A DNA stretch of 62,695 nucleotides from Tidjanibacter sp. (GCA_017648105.1 JAGCJH010000064.1:1-62695), one strand, 5' to 3'. Positions 51,831 through 60,955 are shown, counted from the first letter of the stretch. A program made the numbers and translations. Notes: generated from the sequence alone by a model not told the origin.

Positions 51831-52619
51831 ATGAGCAGTGTAGTAAATAAACTCATATTCAACTGCCTCGTGCAGTATGGCAATGTGGCTCTCCCCGAGG
51901 TGGGCTCGTTGCGTGTAGAGGGCAACAACCCCAAAGCAGTATTCTTCTCGGAGAGCATCTCCGACAAACACATCCACCTGACAGATATCATCGCTGAGCA
52001 GGGTGGCATCTCCACCGAGGAGGCAGAGGCGCTCTATAACGATTGGCTCACAGCAGCTCGTCGTGAGGATGGCTCCATCTATGCCGAAGGCGTGGGTACA
52101 ATCACTCCTCGTAAGTTCGACATCGACGATGAGTTGCATCGTGCACTCAACGGCTCGGAAGTGCCCGTAGCAACCCTTCGTAAGCGTTGCTCGTGTGGCT
52201 GGGTTTGGTGGCTCGTGGGTGTCATTGTTGTTGCTGGCGTAGCAATCTATCTCTCGGGCAACTGTGCGTGCTGCAAGAAGGAGTGCGCTACCCAAGAGGT
52301 GGTTGTGGAACCCGTTGTTGAGGAAGTTCCCGTCGTTGAGGAGCCCACACCTGCACCAGCACCCGTTGTGAATGTTCCTGCGGAGGGTATGCGTTACAAT
52401 ATTATGGTTGGCGTCTTCACCATTAAGTACAATGCACGAGCTTGCGCAAAACAAGACCCTCTGGGCATTGGCGCTGCCAACTACCTCATTACCCCCTACC
52501 CCAATGGTTTGTGGGCAGTGGTTGCCTACTCAACCAATAGCCCCGCCAAGGCAGAGGAGATGAGGCTCAAATATCGCAAACAGCAGAAAGATGTTTGGGT
52601 GTGGAAACGCAACAAATAA
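51831..52619 (+). CDS. HU-CCDC81/SPOR domain membrane protein
   Basis: A 262-residue protein. The N-terminal 120 residues (NKLIFNCLVQYGNVALPEVGSL, ISTEEAEALYNDWL, GTITPRKFDIDDEL) resemble the HU-like CCDC81 domain of Bacteroidota. One membrane segment (about 125-142) and a Pro/Val/Glu linker follow. The C-terminal 75 residues are a SPOR domain (YNIMVGVFTIKYNARACAKQ, YPNGLWAVVAYS), which binds denuded peptidoglycan at division sites. A cluster of Cys (CACCKKEC) flanks the membrane segment. It may link DNA or cytoplasmic structures to septal wall; this is inference. Confidence 0.75.
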   Translation: MSSVVNKLIFNCLVQYGNVALPEVGSLRVEGNNPKAVFFSESISDKHIHLTDIIAEQGGISTEEAEALYNDWLTAARREDGSIYAEGVGTITPRKFDIDDELHRALNGSEVPVATLRKRCSCGWVWWLVGVIVVAGVAIYLSGNCACCKKECATQEVVVEPVVEEVPVVEEPTPAPAPVVNVPAEGMRYNIMVGVFTIKYNARACAKQDPLGIGAANYLITPYPNGLWAVVAYSTNSPAKAEEMRLKYRKQQKDVWVWKRNK

Positions 52620-52639
52620 TCGGCGATAACCACAAAACA

Positions 52640-52676
52640 AAAACGGCTCCCTGAGAAATTCAGGGAGCCGTTTTAT
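52640..52676. terminator. Bidirectional terminator between the SPOR gene and the fimbrillin-like gene
   Basis: AAAACGGCTCCCTGA and TCAGGGAGCCGTTTT form a stem flanked by A and T runs. The two genes converge here. Confidence 0.93.
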
Positions 52677-52697
52677 TATGGTCTAATTCGTGGCGAA

Positions 52698-54368
52698 TTA
52701 CTTAACGCTCCAAGCGCCAGTTACAGAATCCCACTCACCACCAGTAAGGGTGTAGAGATTGTCACCATTGGTGGGGATTGCAAGGTCGCCAGTCTGGTTC
52801 CACTTGTTGGTCCAGTTGTTTGCAGCAGCACTAGGATTCATACGGCAGAAGATAACGCTGGTGTAGCCACCTACGGGGATGTTTGCTACATAGATACCGT
52901 CGCCATCCTCATCGGTCATACTTACCCAAGCTTCGCCATCGCCAAAGAAGTATGCAGCAAAGCGTGCACCGTCGGTCTTCCAGTTAGAGTTGGGAGCAAG
53001 GTAGAGAACATTCTCGGTAACCTCAGGCTCCTCTACAACGGGCTCCTCGCCATTTACGGTCTGCTCAACAGCGGTGGTGTAGTCTGCACCTGCCTCCATA
53101 ATGCAAACAACCATATCGGTCTGGTTGAGGTAGATGTCATAAACACCAGCAGCCTCAACAGTGATATCTGCACTGTTGGCATTGTCCTCAACAGCGATGT
53201 AGTGGTTTGCCTTGATGTAGTTTACTGCATTTGCATTGCGACCGAAGTTTACGCCATCCCACGAGCCTGCGGTGCGAATCTTGAAAGAGTCGTATGCTGC
53301 CAACTCAACGCCCTCTGCTACGAATACGCCCTCAGTGGGAGTGGTATAGAGCATTACATCGGTAGCCCAGCCACTTGCTGCGAACGAGCCAACAACACCA
53401 AGACCCGACTCCTCTGCTTCAAAAGGTTTCTCGGGCTCGGGCTCAGTACCCTCATTGCCTTCGCCACCTTCGCCACCTTCGCCACCTTCGCCCTCATCGG
53501 GAGTGTTCTCTTTGCTGGGGTTGAACTGCAAGTCGCTATCTGCGGTCCAGTCGGTAATCTCGGTCGAGAACTCAGCACCTACGAGCTCTTTGGTGAGGGT
53601 GATGTCTGCGGTAGCCATCTTGCCAGCTGCGAAGGTAGCAGCAGCAGCGATGTCGAAGTTGTACTGTTTGTCGCCAACAACAACCAAAATGCGGGGAGTT
53701 GCCTCGCTCTGAGGAACGGTGATAAGAGTCCAAGTGTCTGCATCAACCTTAGCAGCCTTAATGGTGCCCTTCTCGCCATTAACGGTCGAAGTGCCCTCTG
53801 CAAGGCTAACAACTGCCGAGCCATATACATCTGCGAACATCACATCCTTGATCTCCTCGTCGAGCTCGCTGGTGATGTTGATGACGATTTTGGAAAGAGC
53901 GTGTTTGAAAGGAAGAACAACGGTCTCTTTGGTGGGTTTGGAAGTAGTCGAAGCAACCAAGAGGTCGGAAGCTGCATAGCCACCCTCTGCACTCTGGTCT
54001 GCCTCTACGGTGAAGGTGTAACCCTCAGCTTTGTAGCCTGCAAGAGCGTTGTAGGGATAGTATGCCAATACATTTGCCTCCAAGTTCTCGTCGCCATACC
54101 AAACATTGTCCTTTGCGCCTACGAGAGCACCCTCGGTGTAGGTATATTTCTCATTGTTGAGATATGCACCCTGAGGGATTACGATGTGAAGACCAATCTG
54201 GTCGCCATCCTCAAAAGCGGTATCAGTTGCTTTTGTGAAGTCGTACATCTGTGCATTAACGGAGATGGGCAAACCCTGATCGGGGTTGATGTTCTCCACG
54301 GGCTCTTGGCAAGCGGTCATAACCGCCATTGCGCCCATTGCCACTGCAAAAAGTTTTGTAATTTTCAT
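52698..54368 (-). CDS. Fimbrillin-like lipoprotein with SusE-like and CBM26-like modules
   Basis: A 556-residue lipoprotein (lipobox MTAC, Cys near 20). Residues 25-280 match the fimbrillin-like (Mfa_like_1) pattern: TKATDTAFEDGDQIGLHIV, YTYTEGALVG, LPFKHALSKIVINI. A Gly/Glu repeat linker follows (GGEGGEGGEG). After it comes a SusE/SusF-like module (GVVGSFAASGWATDVMLY, FKIRTAGSWDGVNFG) and a CBM26-like module (ARFAAYFFGDGEAWVSMTD, VIFCRMNP, NKWNQTGDL). It looks like an adhesin-type fold joined to starch-binding modules. A larger paralogue precedes it with 109 bp between. Binding of glucan is inference; no catalytic domain is present. Confidence 0.75.
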   Translation of the reverse strand: MKITKLFAVAMGAMAVMTACQEPVENINPDQGLPISVNAQMYDFTKATDTAFEDGDQIGLHIVIPQGAYLNNEKYTYTEGALVGAKDNVWYGDENLEANVLAYYPYNALAGYKAEGYTFTVEADQSAEGGYAASDLLVASTTSKPTKETVVLPFKHALSKIVINITSELDEEIKDVMFADVYGSAVVSLAEGTSTVNGEKGTIKAAKVDADTWTLITVPQSEATPRILVVVGDKQYNFDIAAAATFAAGKMATADITLTKELVGAEFSTEITDWTADSDLQFNPSKENTPDEGEGGEGGEGGEGNEGTEPEPEKPFEAEESGLGVVGSFAASGWATDVMLYTTPTEGVFVAEGVELAAYDSFKIRTAGSWDGVNFGRNANAVNYIKANHYIAVEDNANSADITVEAAGVYDIYLNQTDMVVCIMEAGADYTTAVEQTVNGEEPVVEEPEVTENVLYLAPNSNWKTDGARFAAYFFGDGEAWVSMTDEDGDGIYVANIPVGGYTSVIFCRMNPSAAANNWTNKWNQTGDLAIPTNGDNLYTLTGGEWDSVTGAWSVK

Positions 54369-54477
54369 AGTGTTTTAAGTTTTGATTATTTATTTGGTTG
54401 TGTGAAATGTATATTTCTTGTCAAAGCACAAAAACGACCCCCCACAAAAAGAGAGCCGTTTTTGTCTATCGAGTTTC

Positions 54478-56469
54478 TTATTTCACGCTCCACGAACCGT
54501 TGGTCCACGAACCACTCAGAGTGTAGAGGTTCTTGCCATCGGTGGGGATGATAAGATCGTTGGTCTGATTAACCTTGTTGTTCCAGCTGTTGGCAACACC
54601 ACTCATCGAGCAGAAGATTACATTCTCGCCATAGCCTACGGGGATATTGACCTCGTAGATGTTGTCGCCATCGCTGTCAGTCATACTTGCCCAAACATTG
54701 GAAGTGCTATTCCAGAAGTATGCTGCATAGCGGCTGCCTGCTGCTGCATTACCCACCGAGAAGTAGATAACATTCTCGGTCGAATCGGGCTGCTCGGGTT
54801 CGAGCTCTGTACCATTGGTGGTCTGCTCTACTGCCTCAGTGTAGGGGGTACCTGCGGTCATAAGGTAAACCCTCATTGCGCTCTGGTTGAAATAGATGTC
54901 GTAGGTACCAGCGGTAACAACGCAGAGGTCGCCTGCATTCTCACCTATAACTGCGAAGTATTTGTTTGCCTCTACGAAGTTGATGCTACCCGCACCAATA
55001 TTCACGCCATCCCAAGAACCTACGGTGCGAATCTTGAAGCCCTCGCCTGCATTGAAAGTAATGTTCTTTGCAACGGTAAGACCTGCAACCTCGGTAGTCA
55101 TCAAGGGAATATCGGTGCCCCAGTTGCTTGCTGCAAAGCCGCCCACAACGCCAAGACCCGATGCCGAGCCAGTGTTACCACCATCGGTGTTGCCACCGCC
55201 AGTGTTACCACCAGCATTACCACCATCTGCGGGACCCCAGTGACCAGTGGTCTTTGCACCGTCGGGACCATAAGCGTCGATGAAGAAGTGGTTGTTGGGA
55301 TATACGCCGATTTCATAGTCCTCTGTCTGGTTCCAAACACCAGTCTCCCAGCTGAACGAGCTAACTGCGGGGTCCATACGGCAGAAGAGGATTTTGGTCA
55401 TACCTGCCGATAGGGGAATCTCATATACACCGTCGCCATCGTTGTCGGTGAGGGTTACATCCTCGCTGGTGCTCTCATTCCAAGCGTGCGCCGAGAACCA
55501 AGCGCCATCGGATGCCCACACACCGGGGTGGAAGTAGAAACCATCGCTGCTACCAGTGTTGCCACCGTCGCCACCGTCGCCCTCGATGTCGGTGCTACCC
55601 GACTGACCAAACTGCAACTCGTCGTCTGCAACCCAGTCCGAAATAACGGGTGTGAAGTCGGTGTAGATGCTATCGTCGGAGATAGTGATGGATGCGGAGC
55701 TAACCTTACCTGCCGAGAAGCTAACCTCGCCCGAAAGCTGGTAGGTGTACTGCTTCTTGGAAACGGTGGTGATAATAAGTTTGGGTGTTACATTCTCCTG
55801 AGGAACGAGGATAAGTGCCCAAGTGGGGTCGCCATTTGCAGCCCTTGCGGTCTTGATGGTACCTTTGGTGCCACTAACGGTAGTCTCACCCGACTTGAAG
55901 CTAACGGTTGTGGTGCCATAAACCTCCGAGAACCACACATTCTCAATCTCCTCTTCGAGCTGGTTGTCGATATTCACAACAACCTTCGAGAGTGCGTGTT
56001 TGAAGGGGAGCTCCACAGCCTCAGCGGTAGGCTTCGAGGTTGTGTGGGCAATCATAAGGTCGGAAGCGGTATAGCCACCTGCACGGTTCTGGTCTGCACT
56101 CACAGTGAAAGTGTAGCCGCCTGCACGGTAGTTACCAGTAGCGCTGTAAGGATAGTATGCATACACATCCGACTCAGTACCCTCATCCATATACCAGTAA
56201 TAGTCCTTCTCGCCAACAAGCGCACCCTCGGTGTAGGTGAAGTGTGCATTGTTGAGGTAGGTACCCTGAGGAATTACAATGTGAAGACCAATCTGGTCGC
56301 CCTCCTCAAAAGCTGTGTCGGTAGCCCTTGTGAAGTTTGTCATTGTGGAGAAGAGCGAGATCTTCTTTGCCTGACCGTCGCCCTGCTGGGGATCCTCAAA
56401 GGGAGTCTCGCACGAGGTAGCAATCGCTGCAAAGCAGAACATTGCCGCCAAAAGTTTGCTGATTTTCAT
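54478..56469 (-). CDS. Fimbrillin-like lipoprotein with two CBM26-like and one SusE-like module
   Basis: A 663-residue paralogue of the gene downstream. Lipobox ATSC (Cys near 20), fimbrillin-like N-terminal part (TRATDTAFEEGDQIGLHIV, LPFKHALSKVVVNI), then a Gly/Asp linker. Three modules follow: a CBM26-like one (VWASDGAWFSAHAWNE, ILFCRMDP, GVWNQTEDYEIG), a Gly/Asn/Asp linker, a SusE-like one (GVVGGFAASNWGTDIPLM, VGSWDGVNIG) and a second CBM26-like one (YAAYFWNSTSNVWASMTD, VIFCSMSG, NKVNQTNDLIIP). A -7 box TATATTTG lies at 56515-56522. The two genes likely form one transcription unit at the surface. Function is inference. Confidence 0.75.
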   Translation of the reverse strand: MKISKLLAAMFCFAAIATSCETPFEDPQQGDGQAKKISLFSTMTNFTRATDTAFEEGDQIGLHIVIPQGTYLNNAHFTYTEGALVGEKDYYWYMDEGTESDVYAYYPYSATGNYRAGGYTFTVSADQNRAGGYTASDLMIAHTTSKPTAEAVELPFKHALSKVVVNIDNQLEEEIENVWFSEVYGTTTVSFKSGETTVSGTKGTIKTARAANGDPTWALILVPQENVTPKLIITTVSKKQYTYQLSGEVSFSAGKVSSASITISDDSIYTDFTPVISDWVADDELQFGQSGSTDIEGDGGDGGNTGSSDGFYFHPGVWASDGAWFSAHAWNESTSEDVTLTDNDGDGVYEIPLSAGMTKILFCRMDPAVSSFSWETGVWNQTEDYEIGVYPNNHFFIDAYGPDGAKTTGHWGPADGGNAGGNTGGGNTDGGNTGSASGLGVVGGFAASNWGTDIPLMTTEVAGLTVAKNITFNAGEGFKIRTVGSWDGVNIGAGSINFVEANKYFAVIGENAGDLCVVTAGTYDIYFNQSAMRVYLMTAGTPYTEAVEQTTNGTELEPEQPDSTENVIYFSVGNAAAGSRYAAYFWNSTSNVWASMTDSDGDNIYEVNIPVGYGENVIFCSMSGVANSWNNKVNQTNDLIIPTDGKNLYTLSGSWTNGSWSVK

Positions 56470-56514
56470 AGTTTATTGGTTTTATGTTTGTTATATAATT
56501 TTTCCAAAATCGTA

Positions 56515-56522
56515 CAAATATA
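56515..56522 (-). promoter_or_regulatory. -7 box before the fimbrillin-like pair
   Basis: TATATTTG on the minus strand, 46 nt before the start codon. Confidence 0.6.
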
Positions 56523-56659
56523 GAGATTTTTTTTAGTTTTTACCCCACGAAGTGGGTAAAACTGGTGATTTATAGACGATTTGGGGGTTTTGGGGGACGA
56601 ATGGCACCCACAACGGAACAACTTGGCACAAAGAAGGGATGAATTGAGAATTATTTTTC
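56523..56659. other. Intergenic spacer without a gene
   Basis: It lies between the fimbrillin-like promoter and the 9-bp array. Nothing beyond short G- and T-runs was recognised. Confidence 0.5.
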
Positions 56660-56726
56660 CTTAGAGCCCCTAATGCCCTTAAAGTCCTTAGAGCCCCTAA
56701 TGCCCTTAATGCCCTTAGAGCCCCTA
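56660..56726. repeat. 9-bp tandem array
   Basis: Seven units in perfect 9-bp register (CTTAGAGCC, CCTAATGCC, CTTAAAGTC, CTTAGAGCC, CCTAATGCC, CTTAATGCC, CTTAGAGCC) and a partial one. These are the same units as in the spacer repeats at 42461 and 46932. Confidence 0.92.
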
Positions 56727-56744
56727 CCCAAAAAACAACTCAAC

Positions 56745-56835
56745 AAAAAAGAGCGAGTCCGCAGCTTGCTTACCGCAAACCAGGAACTCGCTCTTTGAAA
56801 TTTGGTGCAAAAAAGCACCCGCTATATTCGTTCTC
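56745..56835 (-). repeat. Post-stop two-hairpin repeat, copy 3 (after nrdJ)
   Basis: In gene direction it begins right after the nrdJ stop: GGTGC-TTTTTT-GCACC, AAATTT, then the stem GAGCGAGTTCC/GGACTCGCTC with nested TTGC/GCAA and a T-run at the end. It is the best-paired of the three copies and looks like a terminator. Confidence 0.8.
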
Positions 56836-59394
56836 TTAGGAGCACTTGGACCAGCCGCACGAGTGGCAAGTGGGGCAGCCGTTCTGATAAACAAGACTCT
56901 CGCTGCCGCAGTTGGGGCATTTCTGCTTGCTCTTGGTGCCATCCTTGATGTAGCGTTTGAGCGCACGAGCAACACCAGCTTTCCAAACATTGATACCGTC
57001 GCTGGTAAACTGCAAGCTATCCACAAGGTTCACAACATCCACAATAGGCATACCGTTGCGGAGCACACCGGAGATGAGCTTTGCATAGTTCCAGAACTCC
57101 ATATCGAAGAGTCGGGAGATACCACCAATGATGTGGGGGTAGCCACCCTTATCATTGAAGCGGAAGTCGTAGCGCTTGGTGCCATCCTCCTCACGAACTT
57201 TCACAATCCAACCATTCTTGATGCTCTTAGGAATGAAGAGCTCCTCCTCGTCAATCTGACCAGTGAAAATCTCATAGGGCTTGCCGTCGTGCATACCCAC
57301 AAATGCAATCCACTCCTCTTTGCCGTTCTTGAAGCGTACAACATCTGCCTCCAACTCTGCGGGGCGTTTGATGGGCGCTTTGGGCTCTGCGGGAGCTGCC
57401 GACTTGCTCTTAGTGTCCAAAAGCACACCACTTCGTGAGCCATCACGATATACGGTGATACCCTTGCAACCACACTCCCAAGCGGTCTTATAAACATCTG
57501 CCACGAGCTCCTCGGAAACATCATTGGGAAGGTTTACGGTAACCGAGATGGAGTGATCCACCCACTTCTGGATAGCGCCCTGCATCTTAACCTTAGCCAC
57601 CCAGTCGATATCGTTGGCTGTTGCGTGGTTGTAGGGCGAAGCGGCTACGAGTGCATCGATTTCTGCGTCGGAGAGGTCGTTGAGATTTTCCACATTGCGA
57701 CCAGTAACCTTCAACCACTCTATGAATTTGTGGTGGAATACATAGTACTCCTCGAAGCAGTCGCCCACCTCATCCTTGTAGGTAATCTTCACATTCTGGT
57801 CGGTGGGATTTACCTTCCTGCGGCGCTTATACACAGGGCGGAATACGGGCTCAATACCCGAGGTGGTCTGCGACATCAGAGATACAGTACCTGTGGGGGC
57901 GATGGTAAGCATTGCAATGTTACGACGACCATAGCGTACCATATCTTCGTAGAGCTGGGGGTCTGCCTCACGGATACGAGCAATCATTGGGTTGCCCTCC
58001 TCCTTCAAGTTGTCATACATAGGGAACGAGCCACGCTCCTTAGCCAACTTAACCGACGAACGGTAGGCATTGAGGCACAACTCCTTCTGAACGCTAACTG
58101 CAAACTCAATAGCCTCCTCCGAGCCATAGGTCAAGCCGAGAGCTGCGAGCATATCGCCCTCTGCGGTAATACCCAAACCTGTACGACGACCCTTGATAGC
58201 CTTCTCACGAATCTTCTCCCACAACGAGAGCTCTACACGGCGAACATCCAACTCCTCGGGATCTTTGCCAATCTTCTTGTGGATGAGGTCGATCTTCTCC
58301 AATTCGAGGTCAATGATGTCATCCATCATCCTCATTGCCATCTCAATGTGTTTGGCAAACTTCTCGTGGTTGAACGAAGCCTCGGGGGTAAATGGTTTAT
58401 CTACATAGCTGTAAAGGTTGAGAGCCAAGAGGCGGCACGAATCGTAGGGGCAAAGAGGAATCTCGCCACAAGGGTTGGTTGATACGGTGCGGAAGCCCTC
58501 GCTTGCATAGCAATCGGGCACACTCTCACGCAACACTGTATCCCAGAACAAGCAACCGGGCTCTGCACTCTTCCACGCATTGTGGATAATCTTCTGCCAG
58601 AGAGCTGTTGCATCAATCTCCTTGCGGTACAAAGGCTCGGCAGCGTCGATGGGGAACTGCTGAACATACTTCTCGCCCGAGGAAACACAACGCATAAACT
58701 CGTCATCCACCTTGATGGACACATTCGCACCCGTAACCTTGCCCTGCACGGTCTTGGCGTCGATAAAGCGCTCTGCATCGGGGTGTTTGATGGAAAGGGT
58801 AAGCATCAATGCACCACGACGACCATCCTGCGCAACCTCACGAGTAGAGTTGGAGTAGCGCTCCATAAAAGGAACGATACCAGTGGAGGTCAATGCGCTA
58901 TTGAGCACAGGAGCTCCCGAGGGACGGAGGTGTGAAAGGTCGTGACCCACACCACCTCGACGCTTCATAAGCTGCACCTGCTCCTCGTCCATACGGATGA
59001 TACCACCATAGGAGTCTGCGGGAACACGATGACCAATCACAAAGCAGTTGGAGAGCGATGCGATTTGGAGGTTGTTGCCAATACCAGTCATAGGACCACC
59101 CTGAGGAATGATGTAGCGGAACTGATCCAAAAGACCAAACACATCCTCCTCACTCATTGGGTTGGGATAGGTGCTCTCGATGCGAGCAATCTCACTTGCA
59201 ATGCGGTGGTGCATCTCTTCGGGCGAACCCTCATAGATGCGGTTAAACGAATCTTTCAAGGCATACTTATTGACCCACACCATCGCTGCGAGTTCATCAC
59301 CCTTGAAATACTCCTTGGTTGTTGCCAAGACATCCTCGTACTTCAACTCCTTCAATTCGGAGGATACGCTCCCTTTCTCCATCTTTTCAGACAT
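56836..59394 (-). CDS. nrdJ: Adenosylcobalamin-dependent ribonucleotide reductase
   Basis: NrdJ (class II) makes deoxynucleotides using adenosylcobalamin, without oxygen dependence. The 852-residue protein has the class II core (CFVIGHRVPADSYGGI, NPCGEIPLCPYDSCRLLALNLYSYVD with active-site Cys, the TIAPTGTVSLMSQTTSGIEPVF finger loop). It ends in a zinc-ribbon-like Cys tail (CPNCGSESLVYQNGCPTCHSCGWSKC). It needs the cofactor imported by BtuB/BtuG. No cobalamin riboswitch was found in its leader, which has only a short inverted repeat. No other reductase is in the window. Confidence 0.95.
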   Translation of the reverse strand: MSEKMEKGSVSSELKELKYEDVLATTKEYFKGDELAAMVWVNKYALKDSFNRIYEGSPEEMHHRIASEIARIESTYPNPMSEEDVFGLLDQFRYIIPQGGPMTGIGNNLQIASLSNCFVIGHRVPADSYGGIIRMDEEQVQLMKRRGGVGHDLSHLRPSGAPVLNSALTSTGIVPFMERYSNSTREVAQDGRRGALMLTLSIKHPDAERFIDAKTVQGKVTGANVSIKVDDEFMRCVSSGEKYVQQFPIDAAEPLYRKEIDATALWQKIIHNAWKSAEPGCLFWDTVLRESVPDCYASEGFRTVSTNPCGEIPLCPYDSCRLLALNLYSYVDKPFTPEASFNHEKFAKHIEMAMRMMDDIIDLELEKIDLIHKKIGKDPEELDVRRVELSLWEKIREKAIKGRRTGLGITAEGDMLAALGLTYGSEEAIEFAVSVQKELCLNAYRSSVKLAKERGSFPMYDNLKEEGNPMIARIREADPQLYEDMVRYGRRNIAMLTIAPTGTVSLMSQTTSGIEPVFRPVYKRRRKVNPTDQNVKITYKDEVGDCFEEYYVFHHKFIEWLKVTGRNVENLNDLSDAEIDALVAASPYNHATANDIDWVAKVKMQGAIQKWVDHSISVTVNLPNDVSEELVADVYKTAWECGCKGITVYRDGSRSGVLLDTKSKSAAPAEPKAPIKRPAELEADVVRFKNGKEEWIAFVGMHDGKPYEIFTGQIDEEELFIPKSIKNGWIVKVREEDGTKRYDFRFNDKGGYPHIIGGISRLFDMEFWNYAKLISGVLRNGMPIVDVVNLVDSLQFTSDGINVWKAGVARALKRYIKDGTKSKQKCPNCGSESLVYQNGCPTCHSCGWSKCS

Positions 59395-59577
59395 AGTTAA
59401 ATTTGTTGTATTTTATATTTTTTGTTTTTCGTATAGACAAAAACAACTGCCCGTCAAGCAGTTAACAAATTGGCACTCAGGATGCCGATTTTGGTACAAA
59501 GTTGCACCAAATTTTTTGAGTTAGCCCAATAAATTGTTCACACTTTATAAACAAGTTATGAACATTTTATAAGAGTC
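59395..59577. other. nrdJ leader and folB 3' spacer
   Basis: In the nrdJ direction an AACTGC/GCAGTT hairpin (59445-59463) is followed by a T-rich stretch, a possible attenuator. A weak -7-like CAACTTTG lies at 59497-59504. No B12-box or clear NrdR-type box was recognised. Confidence 0.4.
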
Positions 59578-59931
59578 TTATTTTGACAGAGTTACACTCA
59601 CCTTCTCAACCTTTCCTCCGAGTGGTGGAGCGAGCTTGGAAACCTTAATGGTGGATGTAACTATCTGAGGGAAAGCACTATGAATACGCTCCAAGATGCG
59701 CCAAGCAACATTTTCAAGAATATCACTGGGTAGTTGTACCTCCTCAGCAACCTGCTCATAAACAGAGAGGTAATTGACACTTTTCAACAAATCATCCCTC
59801 TCGGCAGCATCGCCAATCTCCACCTCCATTTTGAGGTCTATATGGTAGCGGTTGCCGACCACTTTTTCGAGGTCATAGCAGCCGTGAGGAGCACGAAACT
59901 CCATTTTTTCGAGTTCTATTATTGCTCTCAT
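59578..59931 (-). CDS. folB: Dihydroneopterin aldolase
   Basis: FolB cleaves dihydroneopterin in folate synthesis, between FolE and FolK, both encoded here. The 117-residue protein has IELEKMEFRAPHGCYDLEKVVGNRYHIDL (with the conserved His-Gly region and Glu) and the C-terminal VSKLAPPLGGKVEKVSVTL. The length is usual. It is 13 bp after the PfkB kinase gene. Confidence 0.93.
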   Translation of the reverse strand: MRAIIELEKMEFRAPHGCYDLEKVVGNRYHIDLKMEVEIGDAAERDDLLKSVNYLSVYEQVAEEVQLPSDILENVAWRILERIHSAFPQIVTSTIKVSKLAPPLGGKVEKVSVTLSK

Positions 59932-59944
59932 TTTTGTGGGGGTT

Positions 59945-60955
59945 TTAGAACAAGCACTTCTGGGATTTCACCTCCTCAACGAGCGAGAAAACTTCATTCC
60001 ACGCCTCTTCGCCAAAGGTTGTGCCAACAACCTCGATAACCTTACCCGCAGTAATTGCGCCAAGTGTTCCGCACTGTCTCAAATCAAGACCTGCGCACAA
60101 ACCCGACATAAAGCCCGCAGCGTAGAAGTCGCCCGCACCTGTCGTATCAACCCTCTTGGCTGCTGCCATAATGCCAACGTGGACACGCTCCACGCCCTGC
60201 TGTTTGATGTAGGCGCCACGAGTACCAACCTTCACAATAGCGAGCTCACACCTTGCAGCGATGAAGTCGAGCGCCTTCTCGGGGTCACTCTCGCCACTGA
60301 ACGCCGCAGCCTCCTGCTCGTTGGCAAAGATGATATCGACATACTTATCCACGATATCCAAAAGGAATGCCCTATTCTCCAACACAACATTGTAGCTTGC
60401 AAGGTCGATAGCCACCTTCAAGCCACACGCTTTTGCGGTCTTGATTGCGTGGCGAATCACTGCGTGGCTCTGCACCATAAAGCCCTCGATGTAGAGGCAG
60501 TCGTAGTCGGCAAACATCTCGGCTGTGATGTCTGCCTCGCAGAGTTCGAGTGCTGCACCAAGATAGGTTACCATTGTACGCTCGCCATCGGGCGATACGA
60601 GCGACAGACACCTACCCGAACGATTCTTGCCGTGTGTGATGTAGGGGACAATGCCGAGGTTGTCGAGCGCCTGCTCATAGAAGTGACCTGTGGAGTCCTT
60701 ACCCACCTTGCCGATGTAGCCCACCGCAGTGCCGAGGCGTGCCATACAGCGGATAGTGTTGGCTGCTGAGCCTCCGAGCGAGAGGGTGTGGGGCAGGTCG
60801 GCGGTATCGCCCTGAATCTGTCGCTGCAACTCTGCATCCACAAGATTCATACTACCCTTACCAAGATTGAGCCTTGTGAGCACATCATCGTTGCGCAAGT
60901 TCACCAAAAAATCTGTCAAGGCATTACCGATGCCTATTACCTTCTTTATCTGCAT
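59945..60955 (-). CDS. PfkB-family carbohydrate/nucleoside kinase
   Basis: About 336 residues from the ATG at 60955, preferred because the family N-terminus (KKVIGIGNALTDFLV) begins there and a -7 box lies upstream. It has the PfkB signature 1 region (LGGSAANTIRCMARLG) and signature 2 (DTTGAGDFYAAGFMSGL) with the catalytic Asp. The overall pattern resembles adenosine kinase-like members, so a nucleoside is a plausible substrate. Sugar kinases share the fold, and the substrate is not settled. Confidence 0.85.
   Translation of the reverse strand: MQIKKVIGIGNALTDFLVNLRNDDVLTRLNLGKGSMNLVDAELQRQIQGDTADLPHTLSLGGSAANTIRCMARLGTAVGYIGKVGKDSTGHFYEQALDNLGIVPYITHGKNRSGRCLSLVSPDGERTMVTYLGAALELCEADITAEMFADYDCLYIEGFMVQSHAVIRHAIKTAKACGLKVAIDLASYNVVLENRAFLLDIVDKYVDIIFANEQEAAAFSGESDPEKALDFIAARCELAIVKVGTRGAYIKQQGVERVHVGIMAAAKRVDTTGAGDFYAAGFMSGLCAGLDLRQCGTLGAITAGKVIEVVGTTFGEEAWNEVFSLVEEVKSQKCLF

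Noticed and set aside
53455..53500. Short CGCCACCTT tandem repeats considered as a CRISPR or regulatory array
   Set aside because: They encode the Gly-Glu linker of the fimbrillin-like lipoprotein and have no spacers.
53202..54551. Open frame of 449 codons antisense to the fimbrillin-like pair
   Set aside because: It spans the start of one gene and the end of the next and has no protein features.
59395..59577. Cobalamin riboswitch before nrdJ
   Set aside because: No B12 box or conserved riboswitch core was found; only a 6-bp inverted repeat is present.
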